64,000 bases of DNA, taken from Laccaria trichodermophora (taxonomy: Eukaryota > Basidiomycota > Agaricomycetes > Agaricales > Hydnangiaceae). The DNA is taken from contig JACTVC010000049.1 of the NCBI GenBank assembly GCA_018417955.1, positions 96,828 to 160,827 on the forward strand. The letters run 5' to 3'. The notes below the pieces were generated by a model. It was not told the DNA's origin. It was given only the letters and a program-made list of their open reading frames with translations, and ran no database searches. Both the position numbers and the translations under genes were made by a program. This document shows, piece after piece, positions 8,847 to 20,800 of this stretch. Numbering within the stretch: position 1 is the stretch's first letter; each line of letters starts with the position of its first letter.

Positions 8847-9918
8847 TCCAGGCGCTCATCCACTCGCCGCTCGTTTGGACTTTCTTTGAAGGTTCTGATC
8901 GGCCAAGGGAGATTTCAGTAGATCCCACGCGTCCAGTGTTCTCCTTAGGAGCGGATATATGGTGCAATGATGAGAGCACTGCATCGAGGTTGACAGCTTG
9001 TCCTCGGACAATGTTGTCCCATTCTGAGCTTGGGAATCCGAGAGGCGCTGTTCTGGAGTTTTGAATCCACTGCTTAACGGTTTTGAAGTCTCGAGCGAAC
9101 AAGGAGAGTATTCTGCGTGATTCTTCACATTCCTTGTTTCCGGTGCGTCTCTCTTCTTCTTCTCGAGAGAACCAGGGCATTTGAGATTCGAAAACTCTAC
9201 GTTTTTTATTGGATTGCGCTCCTTCAACGTCAGAGTCATTGGCATCGTCATTGGTGTCGATGAAGTCTCCAGAAAGGGGTCTCTTAGACTTTCTGGATTC
9301 CCCGCTGATATGAGATATGAGTTCGTCGATCTCGGCGTCGCGTTGATGGTCTCTAACGTGTGCGGCTCGAGTGTTTGGTCCTTCAGGGAGCTGGAGTCCT
9401 CGTTGGACTTGTTCTCCTCGCCTAATCGCTGAAGCAGCGAGAGCCTCGATTTCGTTGAGGGTACGTGAGTAGGACTCAAGTGCTGCATCCTTAGTTTTCT
9501 CTGGTTTAGAGGTGTTCGAGTCCAGGACTGCGATAATCTTTGATAAGGCTTTGAGTTTTGTGATTTCTTTCCTTCGAAAGTCTTCGACAACATCATCCAT
9601 GAGGTTGATGCTTTCCTGTTCGAAGGATGTGTTTCCACCTTGTACATCCCCTGCATTCGAGTCGTTGCGTTCTTGACTCTGTAGCTGCTGTTCATTCGGG
9701 TTTGTCCCCATGACGATATCGTCTGATTGCTCATCTGGAGTCTCTTGAGTAAGGTCGGGATTCCCTGGTTCGGGTAAGGATTGTTCGCCTCCAGATTGCC
9801 CTCCATTCGATCCAATAGTGCCGGAGGACCCGTGTCTTCCTCCATCCGCTCCAGGAGCGATGGAGGGCTCATGTCCAGGTTCTGCAGATGCGAAGTAGAT
9901 GGCATGATCCTCACTCAT
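8401..9918 (-). CDS. Gag-like protein of the Ngaro element
   Basis: A 505-residue intact frame. The first ~200 residues are acidic, Q/N/S-rich and low in complexity. Residues ~250-430 form the conserved core that also occurs in the two RT-less elements (FPSSEWDNIVRGQAVNLDAV, GEWMSAWNATIKA, AFPHRERELREYGEYI). The C-terminus carries a CCCH-like cluster followed by a CCHC knuckle (CRKCKRTGHGEKSGDC). It would bind element RNA in particles. ATG at 9918 is the first in frame after A1. Confidence 0.75.
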   Translation of the reverse strand: MSEDHAIYFASAEPGHEPSIAPGADGGRHGSSGTIGSNGGQSGGEQSLPEPGNPDLTQETPDEQSDDIVMGTNPNEQQLQSQERNDSNAGDVQGGNTSFEQESINLMDDVVEDFRRKEITKLKALSKIIAVLDSNTSKPEKTKDAALESYSRTLNEIEALAASAIRRGEQVQRGLQLPEGPNTRAAHVRDHQRDAEIDELISHISGESRKSKRPLSGDFIDTNDDANDSDVEGAQSNKKRRVFESQMPWFSREEEERRTGNKECEESRRILSLFARDFKTVKQWIQNSRTAPLGFPSSEWDNIVRGQAVNLDAVLSSLHHISAPKENTGRVGSTEISLGRSEPSKKVQTSGEWMSAWNATIKAIKFAFPHRERELREYGEYIEGHFSARVASSHRKIILYDTAIRNEVGGGQNALLTDTHRFSRFYSAIVMPDGIESDHSRLTSKRLTGRTISKAELCHHYNSINRCKNSAEDCRFKHACRKCKRTGHGEKSGDCKEGSSSRPST

Positions 9919-9957
9919 AGGAGTTAGATTGAGGTACGATGATACGCAGTATTATAT

Positions 9958-10325
9958 TGACGAAAAATGAGAGAAAAGCTCAACTATGAGGATAGAGTGA
10001 GCTATTGTAACAACAACCCTAGAGAAGAAAAGAAATTCGCACCTAGCTGAGGGAGTGAGGTGTTGAAACGAGAGCCCTACAGAAAGGGGGGTTTCATCTC
10101 ACTCCTCAGCTGGTAGTGCGAATCTAAAATAAGATAAGATCCAAGCGTGGATCATGAAGCGTGTATCCAAGCGTGGATGTCGAAGCACATATCCAAGCGT
10201 GGATATTCAATGAGCAGCGGCTCTGAGTTACGCGTCAGCGGACACGGAGAGTTTGAAGTTGTGCGCGTGTAACTCAAGCTTTGGCCAGCTTTCATTGGAC
10301 TTGAGTAAACAACGTTTAAACTCGA
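9958..10325 (-). repeat. A1 repeat of the Ngaro element (368 bp)
   Basis: Identical by eye to A2 at 4825-5192. It precedes gag on the minus strand and is the likely promoter and leader region. Confidence 0.85.
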
Positions 10326-10572
10326 GTAAACTCCCTGTTGAAACTCGTGTCTCAAGTGTTTGCTCATGTTTCCAAAAATGTCGTGTGAGTGCGAAAACAG
10401 CTGTAAGTAAATATATACAACATTGCAGCCCACATATATGAATACAAATCTAAGCAAGAAACAAAGCGGACAAACGACGAGCGAAAAACGAGAGTAAAAA
10501 AAGCAAGACTACAACAACCGTACAGATAAGCGTCAACCCCCACTGCGAAGACCCTAAATAAAATATCACAAA

Positions 10573-13500
10573 TCACGTCCGATCCCACTCCTCCAACCCA
10601 GCCCGAACCCCACTCAACGCAATCCCAGCCTCGCCCAACATACCCTGCACACCATCCAGCTCCCTATCCATCCTTTCCCCACCCTCCCCGCTTCCGTGCT
10701 CCCTCTCTCCACTTAACTCCATATCTTGTCCCCTCTCCCCGCTCTCCTCTTGCCTACTTGCGACCTTTTGACATCGCGAAGTAGTTCGTGGCAGTGAAGG
10801 CGGTAAAGGGACCCCAGACGAAAAAGGTGGTAATGCAGTCGCAGACGACGGAGTTGGGGGCATAGGAAACGCAGATAAGCTCAAATTAGGAAAAGCCGAC
10901 GACGAGTGTCCAGTAGTCGACGGAGAGTCCCCTCCTTCCCTTCGCATCAGATAACCAATTGGAGGCGACAGAGGCGGCGGGAACGACGGGGGATCGTCGA
11001 ATTCATAGTTCGCGTTGTCGGTAACACGGGGAGAGTGCGAGCGCAAATAGTTGTCACCATTATCATCACTGTATCCCGCGACACGGGGAGATCGCGAGTG
11101 CGACCTCGACCTCGGTAAAGCTGCTATCGCGCTGGTCGGGATCAAAGGCGTAGCGAGCTCCATTGACACCTCGCCTTCGTCTGGTTCTAGTAGGTGGTGG
11201 TGGTTCAACGGTGAAGGATTCTGGTGGTCGCGTTGAGGAAGCGGTGAAGATGTCTACGCGCAAAAAATTAACGGAGTAAGGGGGAATGAAGGATGGGCTC
11301 ACCCGAGATGGTGGTCGGAGCGATCTTTCTGAATGTGTAGCAGGGAACGCCACTTCTGAGAGTTGTCTTCTTAACGCACATATCTCATCCAACAGCTCGT
11401 TTTCGCGAGCTCTGGTTCTGGCGATCTCGGCACGCAGCCTTTCCTCCGATTGTCTTAGCCTACGAATTCAAAAAAATGAGCATTTAGATCGTTGAGGACT
11501 AAAGACAGCATACCTCGAGCACTCTTCCTCAAGAGCTGCTAATCGATTGATTGTATGTGTAGTAGACCCTTTCTAAAGAACAAAAAGAATGAGGAAGATA
11601 CTCAAACGGATAAAGTATGTGTATCGTGTACCCGTTCTTCCTCTGATTTGACCACTAAGCGAAGCGTTGCCCCTGATCTTCGTGATTTACAGCGGTTCGA
11701 TCAAAGTCTGGTGTCATTTCAAGGATGGGGGAGAACGTACCGTGTACATTCTTCTTCAAGCGCCGCTATCCTATGAGAAGGGTCGATTGAAGGTCCTGCT
11801 TCCTCTCTCTGAAAAGAAATGGAATGAGAAAGACATTGTCACGATTGAAGAGAAGAACCTACGTCGACAGGCTCCTTCTTAAAGTAATAAAAGATCAGAA
11901 GAAGGCTCAACGGTTCAGAGAATCACGTACCCGTTCGGTCGGAGGCTCCACAGACTCTTTCTAAAGAGAGGAGAATGAGTAAAAGGCCCAAATCGAAAAT
12001 CAGGGAACGACGGAGAAAGAAAGAATCTGGGACACGCAAAGAACCGCAAGTGTAGCCACCATCATACATCGGCTCATGTATCCCACACAGACCCCACGTC
12101 GCATAGGACCCAGCCACCTCAATCCACGTAAACGACTCATCACCCCACACACATTTTCCAACACCCATCCATCACACTGTAAACTACTCACCTCCTCTTC
12201 CTCCCCCTCCCCTTGCTCTTCCTCCTCCTCCTCCTCCTCCTCCACCACCACCACCTCCTTCCCCTCCCTCTTCCTCTTCTCACCCTCAACAACCCTCCAC
12301 AACTCATCCCTCTCCCTCCTAAACACCTCCACCGTCTTTCCAAGCAACGTGATCTGTCGGTCGAGGCCTTCCGTTATTAGCGCAAGGTGCGTTTTATTCC
12401 CCTGATGGTGGCTGAGGGATTGAGTTTCCGTCAGGTGTTGATTGTTGTTGGAGGGAGCGCGTTCGTCAGCCGTCGTCGGATGTTGGTTGTCAATGGCTTC
12501 GTGATCAGTTGACGTAGGTCGTGGGTTGCTGAGAGCTTTGACTACCGTTGAGATAGTCGTTATCTCGTCAGGTAAAGTCGTGTCGGCAGGCGGCCGCAGG
12601 CGACTCGTCCCCTCGCCAGTCTGAGGACGAATCGCTATGTCGCCAGGTGAGGTGGGGCGAATCGTTAGTTGTCCTGGTGAAGTGGGGCGGATCGTGACAT
12701 CCCCAGGCACCGTGGTGCGAATCGGAATCTCCCCACGTGAAACTGGACGTCCCTCGGTCGCCACGAGTGACTGCTTCGCCTGAGACGATGGGAAGCAGGG
12801 CGGGGGCGATGCGGATGAACGAGCTTCGTTGAGCTAGTCAGAATCATCGATCAGCAAGTTACTTAGGAAGACAGAAGGATGTCGTTAGAGGACAGTTGAG
12901 AGAACAGGTAGGAAAAAAGAACCATCACCACATGACAAGAAAGACATTGAAAAGGAAGACGCACAACTGGAAAGAAAGAAAGACCGTATTCCTTGACTCA
13001 CCCTTTTGAATAAATCCCTAATTTCAACCTCCAATTCCCTATTCCTGGTTGCTGTCAATTCCAGCATTTGAATGGCTTCATCGTCAGTCATCTCAAGTGG
13101 GGCTTGAGACTGTGACTTTATACCCTCTCCCCCTCGTAACTTCATACCAACTCCATCCCTTAAACACACCTCCAACTCAGCCTCCCTCCGACACAACTTC
13201 GCCTCCAAAGCACACATACGCGCCTCGCACATCTCACGTGTCCTTTCATGCGCCTTGCGTTCCGCATCGCGTTTGTGTCGGAGGGACTGAATGATTTGGG
13301 ATGCATAGTTTAAAAGTTCTGCTTCTTCTTCGTTTGTGTTGTTAGGACGGAGCGGATGGAGAGGAACCGAAAAATCTGAAGGGAGGGGAAGGTGAGGGGG
13401 GGAGAACGGCAGATAGAAAGGACGAGCCTACCGACCGGCAAGACTTGATAATTGCATGCGGCTATGCGGCCACGTACTATAATCATTCGAAACTTGCACT

Positions 13501-13910
13501 AAAACCATATCATCATCATAAAAATAGAACACTTGAGGAGCACAAATTCAAAAGCGCACCTTTTTCAACCAACTTCATAACAGCATCCCTCATATCATCC
13601 CTCTCAACCTCCACACTCCTAACCACACCGACATACCTCTTCAACGCCTCCTCGGCCTTCTTCTTCCCTTTTACAACGGCGCTCATCTCTTGTGCGTGCG
13701 TAGCCTGTAAAGCGTCGAGCGTGTCGAGGGTTGAGAGGAGGCGCGTGTGGATGTGTGTTGTTCGTAAGGTGTATGCTTGGATCCGGGATTCTAGCGAGGC
13801 GATCTGTTGAAGATGTTACGGTGAGAGAAGGGTGGAATTGAAGGACAAAATCTGACCTTTTCGTCTTTCTGTGCTAGTTTTTGGGATAGAGACATCCCGG
13901 ATGGACCCAT
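10573..13910 (-). CDS. Coiled-coil protein, multi-exon, with a tandem alternative exon pair
   Basis: Predicted exons on the minus strand: 13910-13857, 13803-13560, 13375-13002, 12833-12192, 11960-11931, 11877-11863 (uncertain), then 11808-11741 or 11572-11514, 11459-11303 and 11253-10573, about 750 residues. Exons 2-3 encode heptad-rich coiled coil (KKKAEEALKRYVGVVRSVE; LLNYASQIIQSLRHKRDAE). Exon 4 holds four copies of an IRPTSPGD-like motif, a coil and a long Glu run. Late exons encode another coil (RLRAEIARTRARENELLDE) and a Pro/Ser-rich tail with SRSP motifs. Phases agree throughout. I do not recognise the family; a scaffold role is a guess. An additional 5' exon is possible because a splice-acceptor-like site precedes the first ATG. 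Confidence 0.65.
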
Positions 13911-13965
13911 TACATTCGTTATAGCTGCAAGGAAAGCATTCGAGTTGTCAGAAAACCAACTTTCA

Positions 13966-14160
13966 AGTCGAACCTGGGTTAGGGTTACTGAAATCTTATC
14001 TTATCTTATCGTCAACCGAGAAAGCGACTAAACTCTTCGCTCCTACAACCTCACGATGCGGATTGTCGAAGAGGCGAATAAAGCTGAGAGCATTGTTGGC
14101 CAACCAGAGCTTGTAAGTGCCATGTCAGTCTCGCCACTTTTGATTTGATCATGAAATGAG
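13966..14160 (+). repeat. Duplicated promoter and first exon relic of the next gene
   Basis: About 190 bp here (from 'cgaacctgggttagggttact' through an ATG at 14056 encoding MRIVEEANKAESIVGQ and a GTAAGT donor) is repeated with differences at about 14470-14690, where it forms the start of the intact gene. The copy here has no coding continuation before the second copy. It is a tandem duplication relic or a decayed alternative first exon; its phase does not match exon 2. Confidence 0.6.
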
Positions 14161-14560
14161 AAATTAGTTGGAAATTAGACAAAAAACAAGCGACCAACTC
14201 TAATTTAACCTTAGATGATTCTTAGCGCAAGCGAGCCAGTACGTACATCAGTGCTTTCGTGCTTTACTTTTTCTATTTTGGAAAGCAGTCAAACTGCGGA
14301 AAAGCTATAAATTCAAGAAGCCACACTCAGTTGGGGGTTGGTTGGGGCTCCGATAATGACGATCAGCAATTATCCATGCTGTCGATCCGGTGTGGTAGTG
14401 AATATTTTCTATTGGTGAGCGCGATTGCCTTAACAGCAAAAAAATACCAGCCAGACTTGTCACTTCAAGTCGAACCTGGGTTAGGGTTACTCTACTAGGA
14501 GTCTTATCTTATCTTATCATCATCTTTGCTCCCACCAGCACTGCGACCTACAACCTCAGC

Positions 14561-16106
14561 ATGCGGATTGTCGGAGAGGCGCATAAAGCTGAAAACACGG
14601 TTGGCCAAGCTTCATTGGGTAGCCGTGGAGTAACTGAGCAAGTAAGTGTTATAACATACGTCAATCCCGCCACTTCTAACCTGAAACCAATAATGAGACG
14701 CAATGCGAACACCGTAGCAGTGCGCATTTTTCGTCATAGTACATGTCGTCCACTTCACATAATACGCGCAGTATACTATCGTTTATATACCGAACAAGGC
14801 CCACTCGAATCAAGCAAGCCAATCTTCTCCAATGATTCCTTCATCAGCCGTATCTCGTCTAGATCAGTACGACCCCCTCATACAGCCGCCTCACTGAAGC
14901 GGTGCGTCTGCAAGATTGAAGAAGTGGAACTTGGTCCGGAAAAGAGCACTTTGTATCTGTCACTGTCTGAAACAGACCCTCCGGATGATTCTGCTCGTCT
15001 TGCGCTCCGTGGGAACTCTGCTGGGCCAGGATCATCTGAGGTCGATCCCGTAGTTTTCGTTATTGATAAGGACGCCGCTGAGAAGCGCCCGAAGCCTGCG
15101 AATAAGGCGGGCTCAGTTGAACTGCCCATATGGAAGGTTGAACAAAAATATGGTGCGCGTTCCGCTTTTATTCTCCAAAATCTTCAATATTCACTCCCAC
15201 CAGTTTATTACCGACTTTACGACGACGACAGCGAAGCCATTTCAAAAACCTCATTTGACGCGGACGACTCTTCCTTGGGTCGCATCGACACATTTTTCGT
15301 TCCACCACCGCACACAATCGCTTCCTTGAAAAATTGTCTCGTTCATGTAGAAGGGGTCTCGAGCCATAATGTTCAATTGCTTGAAAACGAGGATGGAGAA
15401 GTTGCCTTGAACGATGACGATCCCATCGCCCTTCTCACTGACAACTATCTGGGCTCAAAAAAGGGTCAGCCGATAGTGTTCACGTATGCACGTCAGAACG
15501 CTTCTGCTGAAACGACGGTACCTGAGGAGAGTGTTACCTCCTTTTCTCGAGTCTTTACCCCGCCAAAGTCTCCAATTCACGGCCCCGAAATCGTGAGCCT
15601 TTCACCCTTCATCTCTGCCACATACTCACTTACCCTTGTTCCAGATAGTAGCAATCCACTCAGTCTTCTTCCCAAACCACTACCTCAGCCTCGACGCAAC
15701 AGGCGTTACCCAATACACGGATTTCGGCGGAGGCGAAATCAAAACCCCCACGTCCATCTCCGCCCACCAAACCTTCTTCCTCCAACAAAACGACGCTGAC
15801 GGGACCGTATGCTTCAAATCCACCGCCTTCAACGACGTCTATATTCGTATGGACGGTGGTAACGTCCCACGGGATACCGCCCTTCCAGCAGGCGGGGGTT
15901 TTGTTAATGGACAATATACAGCGAACCTCTGGGAAAAGTTCTACATCCGTAAGAAAGAGAAAGATAATGGAAAGAATACGGTGGTGGGCATTGAATCCGC
16001 TGCGTTTCCGGGGAGATATTTGAGGTTGGACGCACATGACGGAGTCGTTAATGTGCAGGGTGTTTTTGAGAGCTTGGAAGAATTCGAGATTTTAATCGTT
16101 GGGTAG
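14561..16106 (+). CDS. Two-repeat YYRLY-domain protein with C-terminal beta-trefoil-like domain
   Basis: Likely exons are 14561-14618, 14772-15592 and 15645-16106 (446 residues, phases consistent). Two copies of a ~100-residue module follow each other, each with VYYRLY..., a SFD/DSSLGRI-like turn and PPPHT.ASLK; I know this module from many mushroom genomes but not its function. The last exon encodes a fascin/FGF-like beta-trefoil (FFPNHYLSLDA, NGQYTANLWEKFYIRK, FPGRYLRLDA), suggesting ligand or carbohydrate binding. No signal peptide is seen. The first intron is less certain because a GTAAGT also lies at 14642; the second (52 bp) is well supported. Confidence 0.65.
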
Positions 16107-16298
16107 ATAAAATTTGTACCCCAACATGTTCTACAATTTTGTTGCTACACATTCCAGCTGTGCTTCAAGATGGTGCTCTCACCCAAAAAAATATCGCAAG
16201 TGAGTCTTGACACTCCTAAGATAGATAATTTACGAGTATACTACTATTATGCATTTTTTCATCAATCCTGTCATCGGCGACACTCCGTTTATAACGGT

Positions 16299-17852
16299 TC
16301 AGGCCTCACTTTTCCATATTCGGGCCCAGCGCCACTTTTTAGCGGGTTTTGGCTCCGTTGTAGCCACTTGAGAATTGAGATGAAGTTCAGTTATACCATC
16401 CGCCCAGATGATGTGCGCCCTGCTCCCATAGGCTCTAATGTCGAGCAGCACCCTACTTGTCAGCATGGAGTGGAGACATCGTTCCACGCTTTGAGGGGCC
16501 TGTAAGTATTTTGCTCGAAGCACCCGAAAGATGATACATACGACCAAAGTATATCCAAGTAGATATGCTGCAAAGAATTAGTGGTCATGCTTGAGATTGA
16601 GGTTAAACGACCTACCGGAAGGGAGATACTCACAATGACGTTGATGGTTGATAAAGCTGTAAACGAACGATAAGAAAGAGTAGAGACGTATAGCATTATC
16701 TTACCGAAGAGATAAATATAAATAAGGACGCCTGGGATACCGGTCAATAAAAAGATGAGAATGTATTTGTTTGACTTACCGTCGCGGTATACAATAGTAT
16801 GCAGCGCTGTATCGCCTGCTAGTCGATCTAAAATCTGGTTAGTGGGCACAGAAGCTATAAATAAAATGTAGATGTACACGCAGAGATACCAGGGATGACC
16901 ATCATTACCAAGATCACTGCAAACAAACCGAATTAATCGACAGTCACCAGCTCTCGTGATCTTTGTAGAGACTTACCTGCTTCGTATAGCATCAGAAGCA
17001 CCCAGTTCAAATATACCACCCTACTTGCGCTTGTGATGAAGCAACCTTGAAACGTGGGATACGGTCTATCGACAACTAGAAATCTCGGAATCAGAATATG
17101 AACAACAGCATGCACCAGCAGTTCAGTCTCTCACATTTTAGGCTGCCTAAAAAGAAACCGGAGACCACGAAATTCGAACTAACCGCAAGGAAGAAGAGTA
17201 CTGATAAAGCGACGCCCACGCGACTGCTGCGCTCCCATACCGCCCAGACGCGTAAGGTGAGCACGACTAGATCAAGAGATTGTTAGGTTGGAATTAAGGC
17301 AACGAATTGGAGCCACGTACGCTCTGATAACGATATGCCAGCGATCATCAGTACTGAAAAGAAAATATGAGAAGAAATAGGGAACCAAGATCGAAAGAGA
17401 CCCGCACATCCTCGAGCCTTCTCGACCATCTTGCATTGTCCAGGGTCAATCGATGTTGATAGCTGATCTGGGTGTATTGGCTGGGTATCACATCGTTGTC
17501 GCACTAGAAAGCAAAATGTACTCACTCAAAAGGCAAAGCGCCACCGCGTCGACGAAGGGCAGATATCGCTGAGCGAAATATAGCACCTTCATAAAGGTCA
17601 ACTTTGACGACCAGACGAACTCCACCTCCATCGCCAGGATTAAGAGATAGTCGTACAAGAACATCGTAGCTCCCACGACTGTGGTGCAAAATGCCTCAAA
17701 TTTAGCACCTGTCTTCTAACCCGGACCCCGTGGTGACCCACCATCGAAATACTAGAGCCAATGTCAGCGTGGGCGAATTCATTGAGCTTGTTTGAATCAC
17801 GTACCGTAATAAATCTCATAGATTTGACATAGTTCGCGAGCTGGTCGCTCAT
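16299..17852 (-). CDS. DUF6533-type multi-pass membrane protein
   Basis: A minus-strand gene of about 8-9 exons. Exons 17852-17805, 17751-17727 and 17678-17526 join in phase and give MSDQLANYVKSMRFIT, then VVGATMFLYDYLLILAMEVE and KVLYFAQRYLPFVDAV, the typical N-terminal DUF6533 segment. Later exons encode membrane segments VLTLRVWAVWERSS, a LNWVLLMLYEAG helix, FTALSTINVIVSISLP and the C-terminal SMLTSRVLLDIRAYG, ending at a TGA at 16299. This family of seven-helix proteins is abundant in basidiomycetes and of unknown role. Exact middle exon borders were not fixed. The neighbour at 14561 is convergent. Confidence 0.65.
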
Positions 17853-20800
17853 TGTAATGGCAGCCCGTTGGAAAAAGGAAGGTGGGAGAAAAACGTATCC
17901 GTTGAATCAATTTTGAGAGCGGTGAGATAAAGGGGGAGAGATCGGTGTTCGTTGTGTAAATGGGGATGCGACCGTTCACCTGGTGTCACTTCTCAGTTTC
18001 CACGGAACCATTACGGAGAAACCACAACATGTTCGTATGGTATCTGGACTTTCCCCCGCATGATTTGCATAGATCAGCAATCACAATCATTCCTGCTGAA
18101 TATGTTGATCGAACATTTCACTTACATTCCTCTCTCGTGGAGCCCTGCCACAATAATTTGGCAGATAAATTTCGTGGCGCCTCGCCGAGGTTTTTCCATA
18201 TGGCCTCTCCCAGGAACATTTCATGCTTCGGAACTAGCATGGTTGATGCAAGGTTGATGTCAATATTTTTCAGGGGGTTAACAACGGAGCCTCACCACTG
18301 TCAATGTTGAAGGCAATACCGTCAGAATACATGCCAAGCTTCGATAAACCTCCTCCATTTGATGGTTCGAGAGTGGAATTCTTTCCGTCCAAAATCCGTC
18401 CGCGAACCGGAGGATTTGTACTTCAGAACCATCTGACAATTTCTCATTTTAATAAGAATACATTAACGTTGTTTGCGGAGTAACCAACGAAACATATTCA
18501 CCGACGACGTCATGGGAATACGCCTGGGCCAGGTTGGCTGGAAGAATCGGTTATTTAGTATAACCGGGCCTCTAGCTGGACGAAAATCAACGAACGATGA
18601 TCGTGGGAGTGACCTACAGGCGACGGGGAAACGAGAACATTATTCGAAACGAAAAGGAGAGCGAGTGAGATACGTTCAGCGAGGAGAATCGTTCAATGAC
18701 CGGCCGACTTGCCCCGCTAACAGATTGACCGGTTAACTTCACAGCAAAAGAGTTGTGTACGCCAGATATGCGGGCCAATACCCAATACTCCAAGGACAAG
18801 GTTGAGATTAAAGGACGTGTGTGTGTTGGTGATGATAAGGACAAAAACGTGAACAAGGGTGACTGGAGGGACAACAAAGGTTAGTTCAACCTGAGGCCTG
18901 ACCGCCCACCCAGTTCTTGATAAGTAGAAAAGCAGAAAAGAGAACTCAACGGCGAAGTGTCCTATGATGGCAACTAAGCACCTCCGTAGAAAATGTGACT
19001 ACGATAGTCAACCCCTAGACAAATGATCCAAAACCTTGGGATGCGCTAGACTACGACCAATCCATTCCTAAAGGAAGGGAGGCCATGGAACGCCGAAGGG
19101 TGCCTGCCTTGAATTGAGTAATGTACCGGTCATTTAAATGAGTGTTTAGGTCGATGATACGAGGATGATCCGATGCCAGAGTGACTGCCGATTGGGCCTA
19201 TTTTGAAGGCGTTGCAGCTCTCATTGCTGTGAAATCAACCGGCCTGTCGAGGGAAAGTTTGGTCTGAATGGGTGCAGGCTTTATGCCTCCCTTTGATTAG
19301 AGTGGTGATAGAGTAAAGTTACGAGTTGTAGAGTGCACCAAAGTCTAAAATTGGCAATTTCAATTTTCATGTTGATTTCCTCAGCGCTTGCACGTGACGT
19401 CATTGATTTTGAGTGCGGCATGCCTTCTCTGTCATCACACCAATATCACAAAAAACAAACCACCTCTTACCTTCGCCATCGGCGGTAAACATCTCGTGAA
19501 ATTGACGGGGCATTTCCCGATGCGAACCCCTTTGTATGGGGAGGAACGGGCGCATAGGGAGCTGACGAGGTGGGTTGAAGGGAGGCGTTGAAGAGGGAGG
19601 ACGGGCATTTGTCGGAGGATGGAGAGGAAAGGTCTTCCCCGGTCCGGCGGAGGGAGCATGTCGACCTTTTTTTTCAAGCGGAGGACGTACCTTCACACAG
19701 TCGGAGTGAGCAAGATGGTCCTTCACGCAGGTCAGAGAAAATAGCTCCACCTCAATATATTCTCCCTGACGGAAAGAGTAGGCCATGGAGAGACGTCATG
19801 AACGACAGAAAACAGTCGCTCCCCCAAATTGACAGCTGTCGGCCCTTCCCAGTTGACAACAGACGCTGTTCATTCAAATCGACAGTGCACAGAGTTTCCA
19901 TACTCGAAAGTGAAACCTTTCCCCCCTATCCAAACCATTTACTAAACCCCTCTAAGAAGCAGAACCTGACTGAGGGACGTTTTCAAACAGACGTCTGCCA
20001 TCATACATCCCATCCGCCCTTCGGATATGGGACCGGCAATCGAAGTTCTCATTCTCAACTTTTCAGGCGTGGAGTGGAAGGAATTGAAGTCTGATTTGGG
20101 GAGGGTGGTTTATGCTGCTTTGCTCTCGTCAGGTCTCAAGAGGTCGGATTCTGTGTGAGAAACGCCCAGTCATTGAAGGAGGACAGGCCATGTCGTATGT
20201 CTTTCGGCCTTCGTACCTTTCATTGGCTGATATGGGTAGCTCGGAATCAGCACAGGACCCGAAGTCGATGAGCTTTGTCGTTTATTCGCTGAGAAGACAT
20301 CGGATGATTGTTATGGTGCCCATACCGGGGCTCTGGTGCGCGTTTTGGGTCTTCTTTTCTAATGAAGGCTTAATTGTGGTTGTAGGTCTCGTTCCTTTCT
20401 CAACTGTGGCCCCTTTCTGACCAGCATCATTTTTGTAGAATACCACCACACCCTTGCATATCAATTCACTTTTGACTGGGTTCCTTACAGCGCTTTGGCA
20501 CCCTATACGACCTCGTCATGCCTTTTACTTGCAGCATTGCATCCAACTCTTGCATCAACAAAACCGTCAAAGCGGCTCTTGGCGTACGCGTCTGCCCCGC
20601 CTTCCTCCTTGTTATTCACCACTACCTCAAGAGACCACCGCCGACTCTATTCTACGTTCACACAAACCCCAGTTTCTTTTGATAGCGTATGATGCTGGAA
20701 CGGGGGAACCACCGCCACCAACTATGGCGATTAATCGCTTGTTCTTGAGGAGCGCGGCGACGGGCGAAGGGAGGAGGAGATCAGGTATTCGAGTGAGCCC

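Larger units (their letters stand above)
4658..10325 (-). mobile_element. Ngaro-type (DIRS-like) tyrosine-recombinase retrotransposon, near full length
   Basis: Read on the minus strand the element has A1 (10325-9958), gag, RT-RNase H, tyrosine recombinase, B1 (5311-5191), A2 (5192-4825) and B2 (4778-4658). This A1-ORFs-B1-A2-B2 split-direct-repeat order is the hallmark of Ngaro elements, which replicate through a circular DNA and insert with a recombinase instead of an integrase. Both A copies (368 bp) and both B copies (121 bp) appear identical by eye, indicating recent insertion. The polymerase frame nevertheless has two in-frame stops and a probable 3' frameshift, so this copy cannot make an intact polymerase. 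No target duplication is seen, as expected. Confidence 0.85.

Noticed and set aside
8856..9914. 352-codon frame overlapping the Ngaro gag
   Set aside because: It is the +1 shadow of gag with no domain of its own; only its openness is reported as a finding, not as a gene.
11640..11651. 11-nt micro-exon between the two tandem exons
   Set aside because: Including it with either or both neighbouring exons gives stops, so it is at most a relic of the duplicated unit.
12076..12405. Ser/Thr-rich plus-strand frame
   Set aside because: Antisense of the Glu-rich exon of the coiled-coil gene; repeat-codon artefact.
14878..15129. Minus-strand frame opposite the YYRLY-domain gene
   Set aside because: Shadow of a well-supported plus-strand exon.
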